DNA from: Chlorogloeopsis fritschii PCC 6912
GTDB taxonomy: Bacteria > Cyanobacteriota > Cyanobacteriia > Cyanobacteriales > Nostocaceae
Direction: 5' to 3'
Assembly (NCBI RefSeq): GCF_000317285.1
Contig: NZ_AJLN01000100.1
Location: 124,001 to 188,000, forward strand
DNA: 64,000 nucleotides
Shown here: piece by piece, positions 16,828 through 26,318 of the stretch
Numbering within the stretch: position 1 is the first letter of the stretch
Layout of the letters: every line of letters starts with the position of its first letter
The notes under the pieces: model-generated
What the model was told of the DNA's origin: nothing
Database searches by the model: none
What the model saw: only the letters and a program-made list of their open reading frames with translations
Position numbers and translations under genes: made by a program

Positions 16828-19047
16828 ATGGACTCAATCAAACATACTCATTCTTTAGAAGAGATAGATTTCCAAAAGTACTGGCTTGTGCTGCAACGAC
16901 GCTGGCTACCAGCAGTGGGAATTTTTGGAACTGTCTTAACCCTGGCTTCAGTATATGCATTCTCGCTCAAACCTTACTATCAAGCACAAGCAAGCCTGTT
17001 AATTAAAACTAATCGTACTTCTTCTCTCACAGGATTGGGTGAAGATTTAGGAAGATTAGAGGCTTTAGTAAGTCAGAGCAGCCCAGTTGACACTCAGGTA
17101 AAAATAGTAACTTCTGTTCCTGTGTTACAGGAAACCATTAAAGCTCTAGATCTTAGGGATAGTTTAGGCAATCCCTTGAGGATTGAAGATTTAGCCGCAG
17201 CATTAAGCGTAGTGAGTGTCAAAGGCACAGATCTTTTGGAAATTTATTATGCAGACTCCGATCCGATCATGGCTGCGAAAGTAGTCAATAAATTAGTTGA
17301 AATTTATATAAAGCAGAATATACAAACTAACAGAGCAGAGGCAGTTTCGGCTCGGAAGTTTATGTGGGAACAAGTGCCCAAAACCGAGCAAGCAGTTAAG
17401 CAAGCAGAGGCAAACCTACGCAAATTTAAAGAAGCAAACAAAGTAGTCGTTCTGCAACAAGAAGCTGCCGAAGCAGTTAGTACTATTTCTAAGCTAGAAG
17501 ATAATATTGCAACAGCCCAAGCTCAGTTAGTTAACGTCACAGCGCAATCGCAAAAGTTAAAAGAGCAGATAGAAGTTGAATCCCAAAAAGCCATCACCTA
17601 TGCTGAGTTGAGCCAAATACCTGGAACTCAGCAGTTACTCAGTCAACTTCAAAAAACACAAGCTGATTTGGAGGTGGCACGAACCCGTTTTCAGCCCGAA
17701 CATCCTCAGATTGTTAATTTAGAAGAACAAATTTCTGCTCTCAGCCAGGTATTGCAACAACGGGTAGAGCAAGTAGCTGGCAAAAACCAGCAAGTTTCTC
17801 TCAAGAATTTGCAAATTGGAGGGGTGCGACAAAATCTAATTCAAGATTTGGCTAACACAGAAAAAGTACGTCTTGGTTTAGAGAAACAAATTGCCGATCT
17901 AAACAATACTCTGTTTGAGTATAAACAACGAGCAAATATTTTACCCAAGTTAGAAGAAACTCAGCGGGAGTTAGAACGAAAGGTAAAAGCAGCGCAAACA
18001 ACTTATGAAAATCTCTTGACAAGGATGCAAGAGGTAGATGTGGCAGAAAATCAAAATGTGGGTAATGCCACTATCATCTCTCCTGCATTGATACCAGATA
18101 AACCGAGTGGCCCTCGCAAGACATTGCTCATCGCTGCTGGAGGAATTTTAGGCATCTTGTTAGGGGTAGTTGCTGCCTTTAGCTTAGAATTGGTAGACCA
18201 ATCTGTGAAAACACTCAAAGAAGCTAAAGAGTTATTTCAGTACACTCTGTTGGGAGTCATTCCTAATTTGAGTCGGTATGGCAAAACTCTGACAGGAAGG
18301 TTAGATCGGCCAACACCCAGAGTCATAGGTAGAGATATTCATTTGTTTGCGATTCGCGATGCATATCAAATGCTGCAAGCAAACTTAAGGTTCCTTTCAG
18401 ACAAACAACTAAAAGCGATCGCTGTCACTAGTTCTGTCGCCAAGGAAGGAAAGTCTGAAGTTTCTGCTAATTTAGCCGTAGTTATGGCACAAGTCGGTCG
18501 TAGAGTGCTGTTAGTAGATGCCGATATGCGTCGCCCATGCCAGCATCACATCTGGGGATTAACCAATGCTCAAGGTTTAAGTAATGCGATCGTTGACGAT
18601 CAAATTCCCTTGAATACAGTAGTACAGGAAGTGATGCCCAACCTGTATGTACTTCCCTCTGGAGTTATACCTCCCAATCCACTCGCGCTCCTAGATTCTC
18701 AACGCATGACGGCATTAGTCACTATCTTTGCGAGAAGCTATGATTGCGTCATTTTTGATACGCCTCCTCTAGCAGGAACAGCAGATGTTTCAGTTCTAGG
18801 TAAGTTAGTTGATGGCCTTTTACTGGTAGTCCGCCCAGGCGTGGTTAACGCTGCTAACGCTAATGCCGCGAAAGAATTCTTGACACAGTCAGGTCAAAAA
18901 GTGTTGGGAATGGTAATTAATGGCGTGAATGTGAAAAACGAACCTGACAGCTACTTCTATTACACTCAAGAATCGCCTGAGTCATTCAGTATTTCTCAAG
19001 ATTCTGCACGTGTTCGACAAAAACGAGAAAAGGGTACTGGCTACTAG
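16828..19047 (+). CDS. Polysaccharide co-polymerase/BY-kinase (Wzc-like)
   Basis: A 739-residue inner-membrane protein that controls chain length and export of extracellular polysaccharide. Order: N-terminal Wzz domain with TM1 near residues 27-48, a long coiled-coil periplasmic part (about 190-400), TM2 near 435-455 after the Pro-rich ALIPDKPSGPRK, and a cytosolic tyrosine kinase domain. The kinase has Walker A-like SSVAKEGKSEVSANLA, Walker A' VLLVDADMRRP and Walker B VIFDTPPL. The C-terminal tail has a Tyr cluster (YFYY and further Tyr) for autophosphorylation. The usual GKST/GKTT in Walker A is GKSE. It opens the EPS cluster, with the flippase 25-55 bases downstream. Confidence 0.88.
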   Translation: MDSIKHTHSLEEIDFQKYWLVLQRRWLPAVGIFGTVLTLASVYAFSLKPYYQAQASLLIKTNRTSSLTGLGEDLGRLEALVSQSSPVDTQVKIVTSVPVLQETIKALDLRDSLGNPLRIEDLAAALSVVSVKGTDLLEIYYADSDPIMAAKVVNKLVEIYIKQNIQTNRAEAVSARKFMWEQVPKTEQAVKQAEANLRKFKEANKVVVLQQEAAEAVSTISKLEDNIATAQAQLVNVTAQSQKLKEQIEVESQKAITYAELSQIPGTQQLLSQLQKTQADLEVARTRFQPEHPQIVNLEEQISALSQVLQQRVEQVAGKNQQVSLKNLQIGGVRQNLIQDLANTEKVRLGLEKQIADLNNTLFEYKQRANILPKLEETQRELERKVKAAQTTYENLLTRMQEVDVAENQNVGNATIISPALIPDKPSGPRKTLLIAAGGILGILLGVVAAFSLELVDQSVKTLKEAKELFQYTLLGVIPNLSRYGKTLTGRLDRPTPRVIGRDIHLFAIRDAYQMLQANLRFLSDKQLKAIAVTSSVAKEGKSEVSANLAVVMAQVGRRVLLVDADMRRPCQHHIWGLTNAQGLSNAIVDDQIPLNTVVQEVMPNLYVLPSGVIPPNPLALLDSQRMTALVTIFARSYDCVIFDTPPLAGTADVSVLGKLVDGLLLVVRPGVVNAANANAAKEFLTQSGQKVLGMVINGVNVKNEPDSYFYYTQESPESFSISQDSARVRQKREKGTGY

Positions 19048-19102
19048 GGATTAGGTACTGGACAATTCAATTTTGGATTTTGGAAAGTTAAAACTTCCTC
19101 TC

Positions 19103-20596
19103 ATGCAATCATCTAAAGAATCATCAAATTTGCGACAAAAGGCAGTAAAAGGTGTAGTTTGGTCTGCAATTCAGAGCTGGGGTAGCCAAGTAATTTCCTT
19201 TGCTGTCTTTTCTCTACTTGCTCGCCTACTTAGCCCTCAAGATTTTGGATTGGTAGCAACAGCTGGTGTTGTTGTTACTTTCATGCAGATTTTTCTAGAG
19301 CAGGGGTTTAGTGAGGCGATCGTACAACGGGATGAACTAGAATCAGAACACCTTGACACTGCTTTTTGGACAATTCTTGGCATCGGCACATTACTAACAA
19401 TAATTGGCTTTTCATCCGCAGACATAGTAGCTAACTTCTTCAATCAACCACAGCTAACATTAATTGTTCGTTGTTTATCTTTTAACTTCTTATTCAGCGC
19501 TCTAAATAGTGTTCAAGCAGCAATTCTCTCACGCCAACTTTATTTCAAAGCTTTGGCTATACGTTCGCTATTAGCTACGTTAGCTGGTGGTACAGTTGGC
19601 ACTGTGATGGCATTTCGAGGCTTTGGAGTATGGAGTCTTGTCTGTCAGCAATTAAGTTTTGGGTTAGTCGCAGTTATAACTTTATGGCGAGTAAGCGATT
19701 GGAGACCAGGGTTTAGATTTTCTAAAAAGCATTTTCTGGAAATGTTTTCCTTTGGTATCAACATTGTAGGTTTTAATTTTCTCAACTTTTTTAGTCGTCA
19801 TGGTGATGACTTGTTAATTGGATATTTTCTTGGTGCGATCGCGCTGGGATATTACAATGTCGCCTACCGTATATTATTGGTAATGACACAGCTTTTGGTT
19901 CGGATCTTGACTCAAGTTGCATTACCTACATTTTCAAGATTAAAGCAAGAGCCAGAGAAATTAAGAAATGCATTTTATAGTGCTACTCAGTTATCAAGTC
20001 TGATCTCTTTTCCTATTTTCATTAGCGTAGCTGTGTTAGCACCTGAAATAGTTAGAGTTGTTTTTGGAAATAAATGGGAATCAAGTATTCCTGTGATGCA
20101 GGCTTTATCTCTTGTTGGCCCTCTTCATTGCATTTTTTTCTTCAATGGTTCGTTGATGATAGCTATGGGTAAGCCATCTTGGAGATTGTGGGTAACTTTT
20201 ATAAACAGTGTGAGCAACTTTATTGCTTTTTTCTTGGTAGTTAAATGGGGAATTTTAGCTGTAGCAATGGCATATGTAATTCGCGGTTATCTACTTGCAC
20301 CTATCCCATTACTCTTACTTCGTAAATTAATTAATCTTGATTTGGTTATTTATTTCCGTCAATATTTAACACAAGTATGTGGTTGTGTAGCTATAGTAGC
20401 GATTGTTTTAACATTTAAATACTTGTTTGCAGCATCAATCAGCGCAAATATAACGCTTGCTATTTGCATACCACTTGCTGCTGCAACTTACATAGCTGTT
20501 ATTGCCTTACTCGATAATCAACTCTTTAAAAAGTTAAGTGAATTAGCAAAATTAGCTTTGTACAAGCAAAAAAATATTAGCAAAAAAGGTGTGTAA
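19103..20596 (+). CDS. Oligosaccharide flippase (MOP/Wzx family)
   Basis: A membrane protein of 497 residues from the ATG at 19103; a TTG at 19073 would add ten residues but has no better ribosome site. It starts with the typical KAVKGVVWSAIQSWGSQ and has 12-14 hydrophobic segments with LARLLSPQDFGLVA early on, the hallmark of RfbX/Wzx-type lipopolysaccharide flippases of the MOP superfamily. It should move lipid-linked sugar repeat units across the inner membrane. It follows the Wzc-like kinase closely, as expected for a Wzx/Wzy-dependent exopolysaccharide cluster. Confidence 0.87.
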   Translation: MQSSKESSNLRQKAVKGVVWSAIQSWGSQVISFAVFSLLARLLSPQDFGLVATAGVVVTFMQIFLEQGFSEAIVQRDELESEHLDTAFWTILGIGTLLTIIGFSSADIVANFFNQPQLTLIVRCLSFNFLFSALNSVQAAILSRQLYFKALAIRSLLATLAGGTVGTVMAFRGFGVWSLVCQQLSFGLVAVITLWRVSDWRPGFRFSKKHFLEMFSFGINIVGFNFLNFFSRHGDDLLIGYFLGAIALGYYNVAYRILLVMTQLLVRILTQVALPTFSRLKQEPEKLRNAFYSATQLSSLISFPIFISVAVLAPEIVRVVFGNKWESSIPVMQALSLVGPLHCIFFFNGSLMIAMGKPSWRLWVTFINSVSNFIAFFLVVKWGILAVAMAYVIRGYLLAPIPLLLLRKLINLDLVIYFRQYLTQVCGCVAIVAIVLTFKYLFAASISANITLAICIPLAAATYIAVIALLDNQLFKKLSELAKLALYKQKNISKKGV

Positions 20597-20679
20597 ATAG
20601 GACTGATTGTATAGGTAATTGAGTTTGTATATTAAGAAATTTGTAAATAAACAACACTAATTACAATAAGGAAAGCTAT

Positions 20680-21780
20680 ATGAAAATCGGAATTTTGACT
20701 TATCATCATACCCTCAACTATGGTGCAACACTTCAAGCCTATGCTTTATATAAAACGCTTGGGCAGCAAGGACATGATGTTGAGATGATTGATTACCGTC
20801 CGCGTGTAGCAATTAAATTTTATTCCAAACAATTTTACCCCATTTGGCGTTCAAAATATAGATTTTCCTTCAATCCCTACTTTATAGGTAATCTAATCAA
20901 GTTTTGGAAAATGAGAAAATTTTTATCTTCCAAAATGACACTAAGTAGTAATAGATTTTCTTCCAGAAAGGAACTAAAAACATTTAATCATCAGTATGAC
21001 GCTGTTATATGTGGAAGTGATGAATTATGGAATATCAACTCCTTTCGTGGCTTCGATCCCTCATTTTTTCTAGATTTTGTTACTAATCAAAATACTTTAA
21101 AATTGAGCTACGCAGCAAGTTTTGGTAATACTGAATCATTAATGGAACTAAAAAATGATATCTATAAATTGATTAATGATTTTGATGTAATTTCAGTTCG
21201 GGATTCAAATAGCTTGCGTCTAGTTTCAGAATGCGATCGCCAAGCTCTAAAAGTTCTCGATCCAACGTTTCTTGCTAAATATAATGATATTATAGTAACT
21301 CCAAGTATCAAGCAAAAGTACTTACTTATTTACGGTACCGAACTTTCAGTTAAGCAAGAAAATTTTGTTAAATCAGTAGCTACTGTTAAAAATTTAATAC
21401 CTATCTCTATTGGTTATTACAACAAAGTAGCGCACTACAATTTCATAGGAGTTAGTCCAGAAGAATGGCTGGGTTATTTTGCGCAAGCAGAATATGTTGT
21501 CACAAGCTTTTATCATGGAACTATATTTTCTCTAATATTTAGAAAACCTTTTACTGTATTCGCCAAAACATATAAAGCACATAAAGTTCAAGATTTGCTA
21601 AGTAATCTGGGTTTAGAAAAACGAATTTTTACAGATTCAGAAAATGCAGAGTTTAGAAAAGAAGATTTATTTTCTAATATTTACTCAGATACATTTAACG
21701 ATAAACTACAAAAAGCCATAGCAGTATCCAAAAATTATTTATTTCAAGCTCTAAGTAATCAATCTTCTCTATCTGTATAA
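20680..21780 (+). CDS. Polysaccharide pyruvyl transferase family protein
   Basis: A 366-residue protein of the PS_pyruv_trans family (WcaK/CsaB-like), which adds pyruvate ketals from phosphoenolpyruvate to sugars. Family features: the N-terminal KIGILTYHHTLNYGATLQAYAL, the middle AVICGSDELWNIN, and the C-terminal VVTSFYHGTIFSLIFRKPF with the conserved HG motif. AAGGAAAG lies before the ATG. In the EPS cluster it implies that the polymer carries acidic pyruvyl groups. Confidence 0.83.
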   Translation: MKIGILTYHHTLNYGATLQAYALYKTLGQQGHDVEMIDYRPRVAIKFYSKQFYPIWRSKYRFSFNPYFIGNLIKFWKMRKFLSSKMTLSSNRFSSRKELKTFNHQYDAVICGSDELWNINSFRGFDPSFFLDFVTNQNTLKLSYAASFGNTESLMELKNDIYKLINDFDVISVRDSNSLRLVSECDRQALKVLDPTFLAKYNDIIVTPSIKQKYLLIYGTELSVKQENFVKSVATVKNLIPISIGYYNKVAHYNFIGVSPEEWLGYFAQAEYVVTSFYHGTIFSLIFRKPFTVFAKTYKAHKVQDLLSNLGLEKRIFTDSENAEFRKEDLFSNIYSDTFNDKLQKAIAVSKNYLFQALSNQSSLSV

Positions 21781-21900
21781 GCTGGAAAATTATAAAAAGT
21801 TTAACACTAACTAAGTTGTCTAATCTAAGAGAAGATATCAAAACCCAGAACTCAGAAATAGAGGTAATTACAGTAGATTTAGTGTGTATCTGGTAAATTC

Positions 21901-22800
21901 ATGTTTACACAAATGCAAAATCCTTTAGTCTCTGTCATAATTCCAGTTTTTAATGATTCTCAGCGACTAAAACTTTGTTTAGACGCTTTAGAAAAGCAAA
22001 CATATCCAAAGCATTGCTATGAAATTATCGTTGTCGATAATGCCTCCGAAGAAAATACTGAGGATATAGTTAGTCAGTTCAGCCAAGTTATTCTCGCATA
22101 TGAAAGTAATCCTGGTTCATATGCTGCCAGAAATAAAGGTATATCTCTTGCTAATGGTGAAATTATCGCCTTTACAGATTCAGACTGCATTCCAGCCCAA
22201 GATTGGATTGACAAAGGAGTGACACGACTACTTGAAGCACCAGACTGTGGATTAGTCGGTGGGAAAATACAGCTTTTTTTTAGAAATCCAGATAAATTAA
22301 CACTCGTAGAACTGTATGAAAGTGTAGTTGCTTTTCCACAAAAGCAGTATGTTCAAGAAATTAGGTTTGCAGCTACAGCAAATCTCTTTACTTTTAAGAG
22401 CGTACTGGAAAAAGTAGGCTATTTTGATAGCAATCTTAAATCTAGAGGAGATTTGGAGTGGGGGCAACGGGTTTTTCGTGCAGGTTATAAACAAATTTAT
22501 GCAGATGATGTTTGTGTTCTGCACCCTGCTAGATATACATTCTCTCAATTACATCAGAAAATTCAAAGAGTAGCTGGTGGAATTTATGATTTAAAGACAG
22601 AAAAGAGTGTGTTAAAAAATTTTAAAGAAGTTTATAGGGATTTAAGACCACCTATAGAATTCATTTTTAAATATCTACCAGATATTAAACTTAATGGAAT
22701 CAATAAAAAAGTTCAATTTCTCTATGTTGTTTTATTTATTCATTATGTTAAAGCTTGGGAAAATATGCAGCTGAGGTTAGGTGCTAATTCTAAAAGATAA
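21901..22800 (+). CDS. Glycosyltransferase family 2
   Basis: A 299-residue inverting GT-A glycosyltransferase. The N-terminal nucleotide-sugar fold reads PLVSVIIPVFNDSQRLKLCL, with VVDNAS near residues 45-50, and the metal-binding motif TDSDC near residue 92. A later GDLEWGQRVFRAG segment is the usual acceptor/catalytic region. Probably a cytosolic, membrane-associated enzyme adding one sugar to the lipid-linked repeat unit. Donor and acceptor are unknown. Confidence 0.85.
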   Translation: MFTQMQNPLVSVIIPVFNDSQRLKLCLDALEKQTYPKHCYEIIVVDNASEENTEDIVSQFSQVILAYESNPGSYAARNKGISLANGEIIAFTDSDCIPAQDWIDKGVTRLLEAPDCGLVGGKIQLFFRNPDKLTLVELYESVVAFPQKQYVQEIRFAATANLFTFKSVLEKVGYFDSNLKSRGDLEWGQRVFRAGYKQIYADDVCVLHPARYTFSQLHQKIQRVAGGIYDLKTEKSVLKNFKEVYRDLRPPIEFIFKYLPDIKLNGINKKVQFLYVVLFIHYVKAWENMQLRLGANSKR

Positions 22801-22836
22801 GGATAAGTTTTTTGAAAATTTGAAGTAATTTTGCTT

Positions 22837-23745
22837 ATGAATACTCCTATAGCTTTTATCATTTTCAAGCGGCCACATACTACTGAGAAAGTATTTGAAA
22901 TAATTCGCCAAGCAAAACCACCAAAGCTTTTTGTGATTGCAGATGGGCCACGTAGCGATCGCCCTGATGAAGCTGAAAAGTGCGAAGCTACTCGTGCAAT
23001 TATTGAGAAAGTTGATTGGGATTGTCAAGTATTAAAGAATTACTCTTCTATAAACTTAGGATGTGCAAAACGTGTATCTAGCGGACTAGATTGGGTTTTT
23101 AACAACGTTGAAGAAGCAATTATTTTAGAAGATGATTGTATTCCCCATCCTAGCTTTTTTCCATTCTGTGAAGAATTACTAGAAAAATATAGACATGATA
23201 CTAGAATTGGCTCAATAACTGGACAGAATGTGCAATTTGGGCGTGAACGAACTAATTATAGTTACTACTTTTCACGCTATAATCACTGCTGGGGTTGGGC
23301 AACATGGAAAAGAGCTTGGCAGTACTTTGATTTTCAAATGCAACTATGGTCTGAGGTAAAAGAGAAAAATCTTCTAGAAGATATCTTACAAAGTACTGAA
23401 GCAGTTAACTATTGGCATAACATTTTACAATCTACATATGAAGGAAAAATAGATAGTTGGGCATTAAGGTGGACACTCGCTTGCTGGTTGCAAAGTAGTC
23501 TTTGCATAATTTCTAATCTTAATTTAGTTTCAAATGTTGGTTTTGATCAAGAAGGAACTCATACTTTAAGCAAAAAAAGTAAGTTTGCCAACATACCAGC
23601 AGAGGAAATGAGTTTTCCTCTCAAACATCCTCCTTTCTTACTCCAGAATCGCCAAGCAGATATTTTTACACAACGTACTTTGTACAGTAAACCTCTAATC
23701 GTATCTTTAAAAAAGAAAGTTAAGCAGATGATAAATGTAGGCTAA
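22837..23745 (+). CDS. GNT-I/HlpA-like glycosyltransferase
   Basis: A 302-residue glycosyltransferase counted from the ATG at 22837 (a TTG six bases earlier is less likely). Visible: PIAFIIFKRPHTTEKVFEII, VIADGPRSDRP, the NLGCAKRVSSGLDWVF region, the EDDC metal motif near residues 100-103, and a RYNHCWGWATWKRAW block typical of the proteins often labelled hemolytic protein HlpA-like, which are GT-A transferases. It is followed 2 bases later by a GT4 gene, so the two are likely translated together. Confidence 0.78.
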   Translation: MNTPIAFIIFKRPHTTEKVFEIIRQAKPPKLFVIADGPRSDRPDEAEKCEATRAIIEKVDWDCQVLKNYSSINLGCAKRVSSGLDWVFNNVEEAIILEDDCIPHPSFFPFCEELLEKYRHDTRIGSITGQNVQFGRERTNYSYYFSRYNHCWGWATWKRAWQYFDFQMQLWSEVKEKNLLEDILQSTEAVNYWHNILQSTYEGKIDSWALRWTLACWLQSSLCIISNLNLVSNVGFDQEGTHTLSKKSKFANIPAEEMSFPLKHPPFLLQNRQADIFTQRTLYSKPLIVSLKKKVKQMINVG

Positions 23746-23747
23746 TT

Positions 23748-25004
23748 ATGAATGTTCTACATATTAATATATCTGACATTAATGGTGGTGCAGCTCGTGC
23801 TACCTACCGCTTGCACAAAGGTTTAGAAAACATTGGTGTAAAATCACAGTTACTGGTGCAGGAAAAATACAGCGATGACAAAATGGTAATTGCGCCAACA
23901 ATTAAATTATCTCAAGGCATAGCGCGAGCAAAACAGTCAATAGATGCTTTACCACTCAAGTTTTATCACAAACGAATTGGAAGTACTTTTTCTCCTCAAT
24001 GGCTACCGGATAAAGTAGTTTCTAATGTTACTCAAATTGCTCCGAATGTTATCAATATGCACTGGACTAATGGAGCGTTTATGCAGATTGAGACAGTTAC
24101 TAAGCTGAAGCGCCCTTTGGTTTGGACACTTCATGATATGTGGGCGTTTACCGGAGGTTGTCACTACAGTGGAGAATGCGATCGCTACACTTTATCCTGC
24201 GGTGCCTGTCCTCAACTTGGCAGTAATAAAAATTGGGATTTGTCTCATTGGATATGGCAGCGCAAAGCCAAAGCATGGAAGAATGTCAATTTCACCATAG
24301 TTGCCCTCAGTTCCTGGATGGCTCAATCTATTAGCTCTAGCCCTCTATTCAAGGAATCACGAATCGAGCTAATTCCCAATGGACTTGATACAGAAAAATA
24401 CAAACCAATTAATAAACAATTAGCACGAGAATTACTTCACTTACCTCAAGATAAGCAACTCATTCTATTTGGAGCATTAAAAGCCACTAGTGACAAAAGA
24501 AAAGGATTTCATCTGTTGCAAACAGCACTACAAGAATTGAGTAAAACGGAGTGGCGAGAGCATCTAGAATTAGTTGTTTTTGGGGCTTCTCAACCTACAA
24601 ATCCCGTTGATTTTGGTTTTAGAACTCATTATCTAGGGCATTTACACGACGATATTTCATTAGCACTTGTCTATTCAGCAGCAGATGTCATGGTTATTCC
24701 CTCAATTCAAGAATCTTTTGGGCAAACTGCTTCTGAATCTCTGGCTTGTGGTAAACCAGTCGTTGCCTTCAATACAACTGGATTAAAAGATATTGTTGAA
24801 CATCAACAAAATGGCTACCTAGCCCAACCTTTTAAAATTGAAGATTTAGCTCAAGGAATAACCTGGGTGCTTGAAAATCAAGAGCGGTATCAAAAGTTGT
24901 CACATCGTGCCCGTGAAAAAGTAGAACAAGAATTCACTACAGAAATACAAGCTAATCGTTACTTATCTCTTTATACCGATGTTCTAAAAAAAGTTACTCG
25001 CTAA
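23748..25004 (+). CDS. Glycosyltransferase family 4
   Basis: A 418-residue retaining GT-B glycosyltransferase. The N-terminal domain has NGGAARATYRLHKGL and the WTLHDMWAFTGGCHYSGEC segment with a nearby CGACP, a Cys-rich pattern I know from WcaI-like EPS transferases. The C-terminal donor domain carries VIPSIQESFGQTASESLACGKPVVA, with the E-x7-E motif. It begins 2 bases after the previous gene and is followed by the polymerase gene after 28 bases. Donor sugar not predictable. Confidence 0.87.
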   Translation: MNVLHINISDINGGAARATYRLHKGLENIGVKSQLLVQEKYSDDKMVIAPTIKLSQGIARAKQSIDALPLKFYHKRIGSTFSPQWLPDKVVSNVTQIAPNVINMHWTNGAFMQIETVTKLKRPLVWTLHDMWAFTGGCHYSGECDRYTLSCGACPQLGSNKNWDLSHWIWQRKAKAWKNVNFTIVALSSWMAQSISSSPLFKESRIELIPNGLDTEKYKPINKQLARELLHLPQDKQLILFGALKATSDKRKGFHLLQTALQELSKTEWREHLELVVFGASQPTNPVDFGFRTHYLGHLHDDISLALVYSAADVMVIPSIQESFGQTASESLACGKPVVAFNTTGLKDIVEHQQNGYLAQPFKIEDLAQGITWVLENQERYQKLSHRAREKVEQEFTTEIQANRYLSLYTDVLKKVTR

Positions 25005-25032
25005 AAATATCAACCAAAAGCTAGAGTAAAAC

Positions 25033-26304
25033 ATGAACAATAAATCATTTCAGCGTTTGGTAACTTATTTAGAAATATGGCTCACTGGCTTACTACTTTT
25101 TTATTTCGTTAGTCCTCGTTTTTTTCCTGAATTAATAGCCAAATTTTTTGATGTTTTCAGCTATGCAATAGTTGCATTTCTGATTGTTTTACGCTGGAAA
25201 AAATTTGTTTATGTAGCAACCAGAGATATACCTCTATTATTATTATTCGGTATGGTTGCAATCTCAGGTTTATGGTCGGCTTTTCCAGAATTAACCTCAA
25301 TCACGTTTAAAGCCATGTTACGCACAATCTTGTTTGGAATGTACTTGGCAACACGCTACAACATTAAGGAGCAGATAAGGTTATTGACTTGGGTATTTGG
25401 TATCACAACTCTTTGCAGTTTGATATTTTCTCTAGCTCTCCCTAGTTACGGAATATACAGTAATGGTGCATGGAGAGGTATATTCCCTTATAAAAACCAT
25501 TTAGCCGTTCATATGGTTTTGTCAGCTATGCTTTTTATGTTCGCTGGCTTTAATAAGAGCAAGTTACGCTGGATAGCTTGGATTGGGCTTGCTATTGCAA
25601 CAGCTCTTGTTTTTCTAAGCTTAAGTAAAGGGGGTTATGTAATATTTGTTACTGCACTTTATTTACTCCCTCTCCATAAATTTGTAAAGCAGCAGTATAA
25701 GTCACGGGCAATTCTTCTTTTCAGCGCACTTGCAATCAGCACGATCATATCATTACTAATCTTAACCAATGAGAAAACTATATTAGTTAATGTTTTGGGT
25801 AAAGATACTGAATTGAACGGAAGAACACCAATATGGATGTTATGCATTGAGCAGGCTTTAAAGCGACCTTGGCTTGGTTATGGCATTTCAGGATTTTGGG
25901 GTTCTAATCAGTCTATTGTTATCCAACGTACCACATGGGCAGGAAATCATTTATCAATCCATGAGTTTCAGAAATTCAACTCTCACAATGGCTATATAGA
26001 GATATTTCTGCAATTAGGCTTTTTAGGTTTGTCCATATATTTATTAAACTTTTTCAACACCTTATTTAGGGTAATTTATATATGGATGGCAACAGCCACA
26101 TTAGAAAGTTTTTGGATGTTTCAAACTTTAATAATAATGCTTTTATATAATTTTAGTGATAGTGGTGGAATTCTTTCAAGAGGCACAATATGGATAATGT
26201 ATGTATCGATATCTCTGTCATCTGCTGTGTGGCTAAAGAGAATTAAAAACAACCATCAATTACAGATGAATTCTTCTCAGAATTTAGCTAATTCTTCATT
26301 ATAG
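25033..26304 (+). CDS. O-antigen ligase/polymerase (Wzy-like)
   Basis: A 423-residue multi-spanning membrane protein with about ten hydrophobic segments. The Wzy_C/O-antigen ligase features are NGRTPIWMLCIEQALKRPWLGYGISGFWG (given in parts: NGRTPIW, RPWLGYG) in a large periplasmic loop, followed by HNGYIEIFLQLGFLG. In an EPS cluster with Wzx- and Wzc-like genes it should join repeat units in the periplasm. No other polymerase candidate is present in the cluster. Confidence 0.83.
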   Translation: MNNKSFQRLVTYLEIWLTGLLLFYFVSPRFFPELIAKFFDVFSYAIVAFLIVLRWKKFVYVATRDIPLLLLFGMVAISGLWSAFPELTSITFKAMLRTILFGMYLATRYNIKEQIRLLTWVFGITTLCSLIFSLALPSYGIYSNGAWRGIFPYKNHLAVHMVLSAMLFMFAGFNKSKLRWIAWIGLAIATALVFLSLSKGGYVIFVTALYLLPLHKFVKQQYKSRAILLFSALAISTIISLLILTNEKTILVNVLGKDTELNGRTPIWMLCIEQALKRPWLGYGISGFWGSNQSIVIQRTTWAGNHLSIHEFQKFNSHNGYIEIFLQLGFLGLSIYLLNFFNTLFRVIYIWMATATLESFWMFQTLIIMLLYNFSDSGGILSRGTIWIMYVSISLSSAVWLKRIKNNHQLQMNSSQNLANSSL

Positions 26305-26318
26305 AATACTTAATAGAA

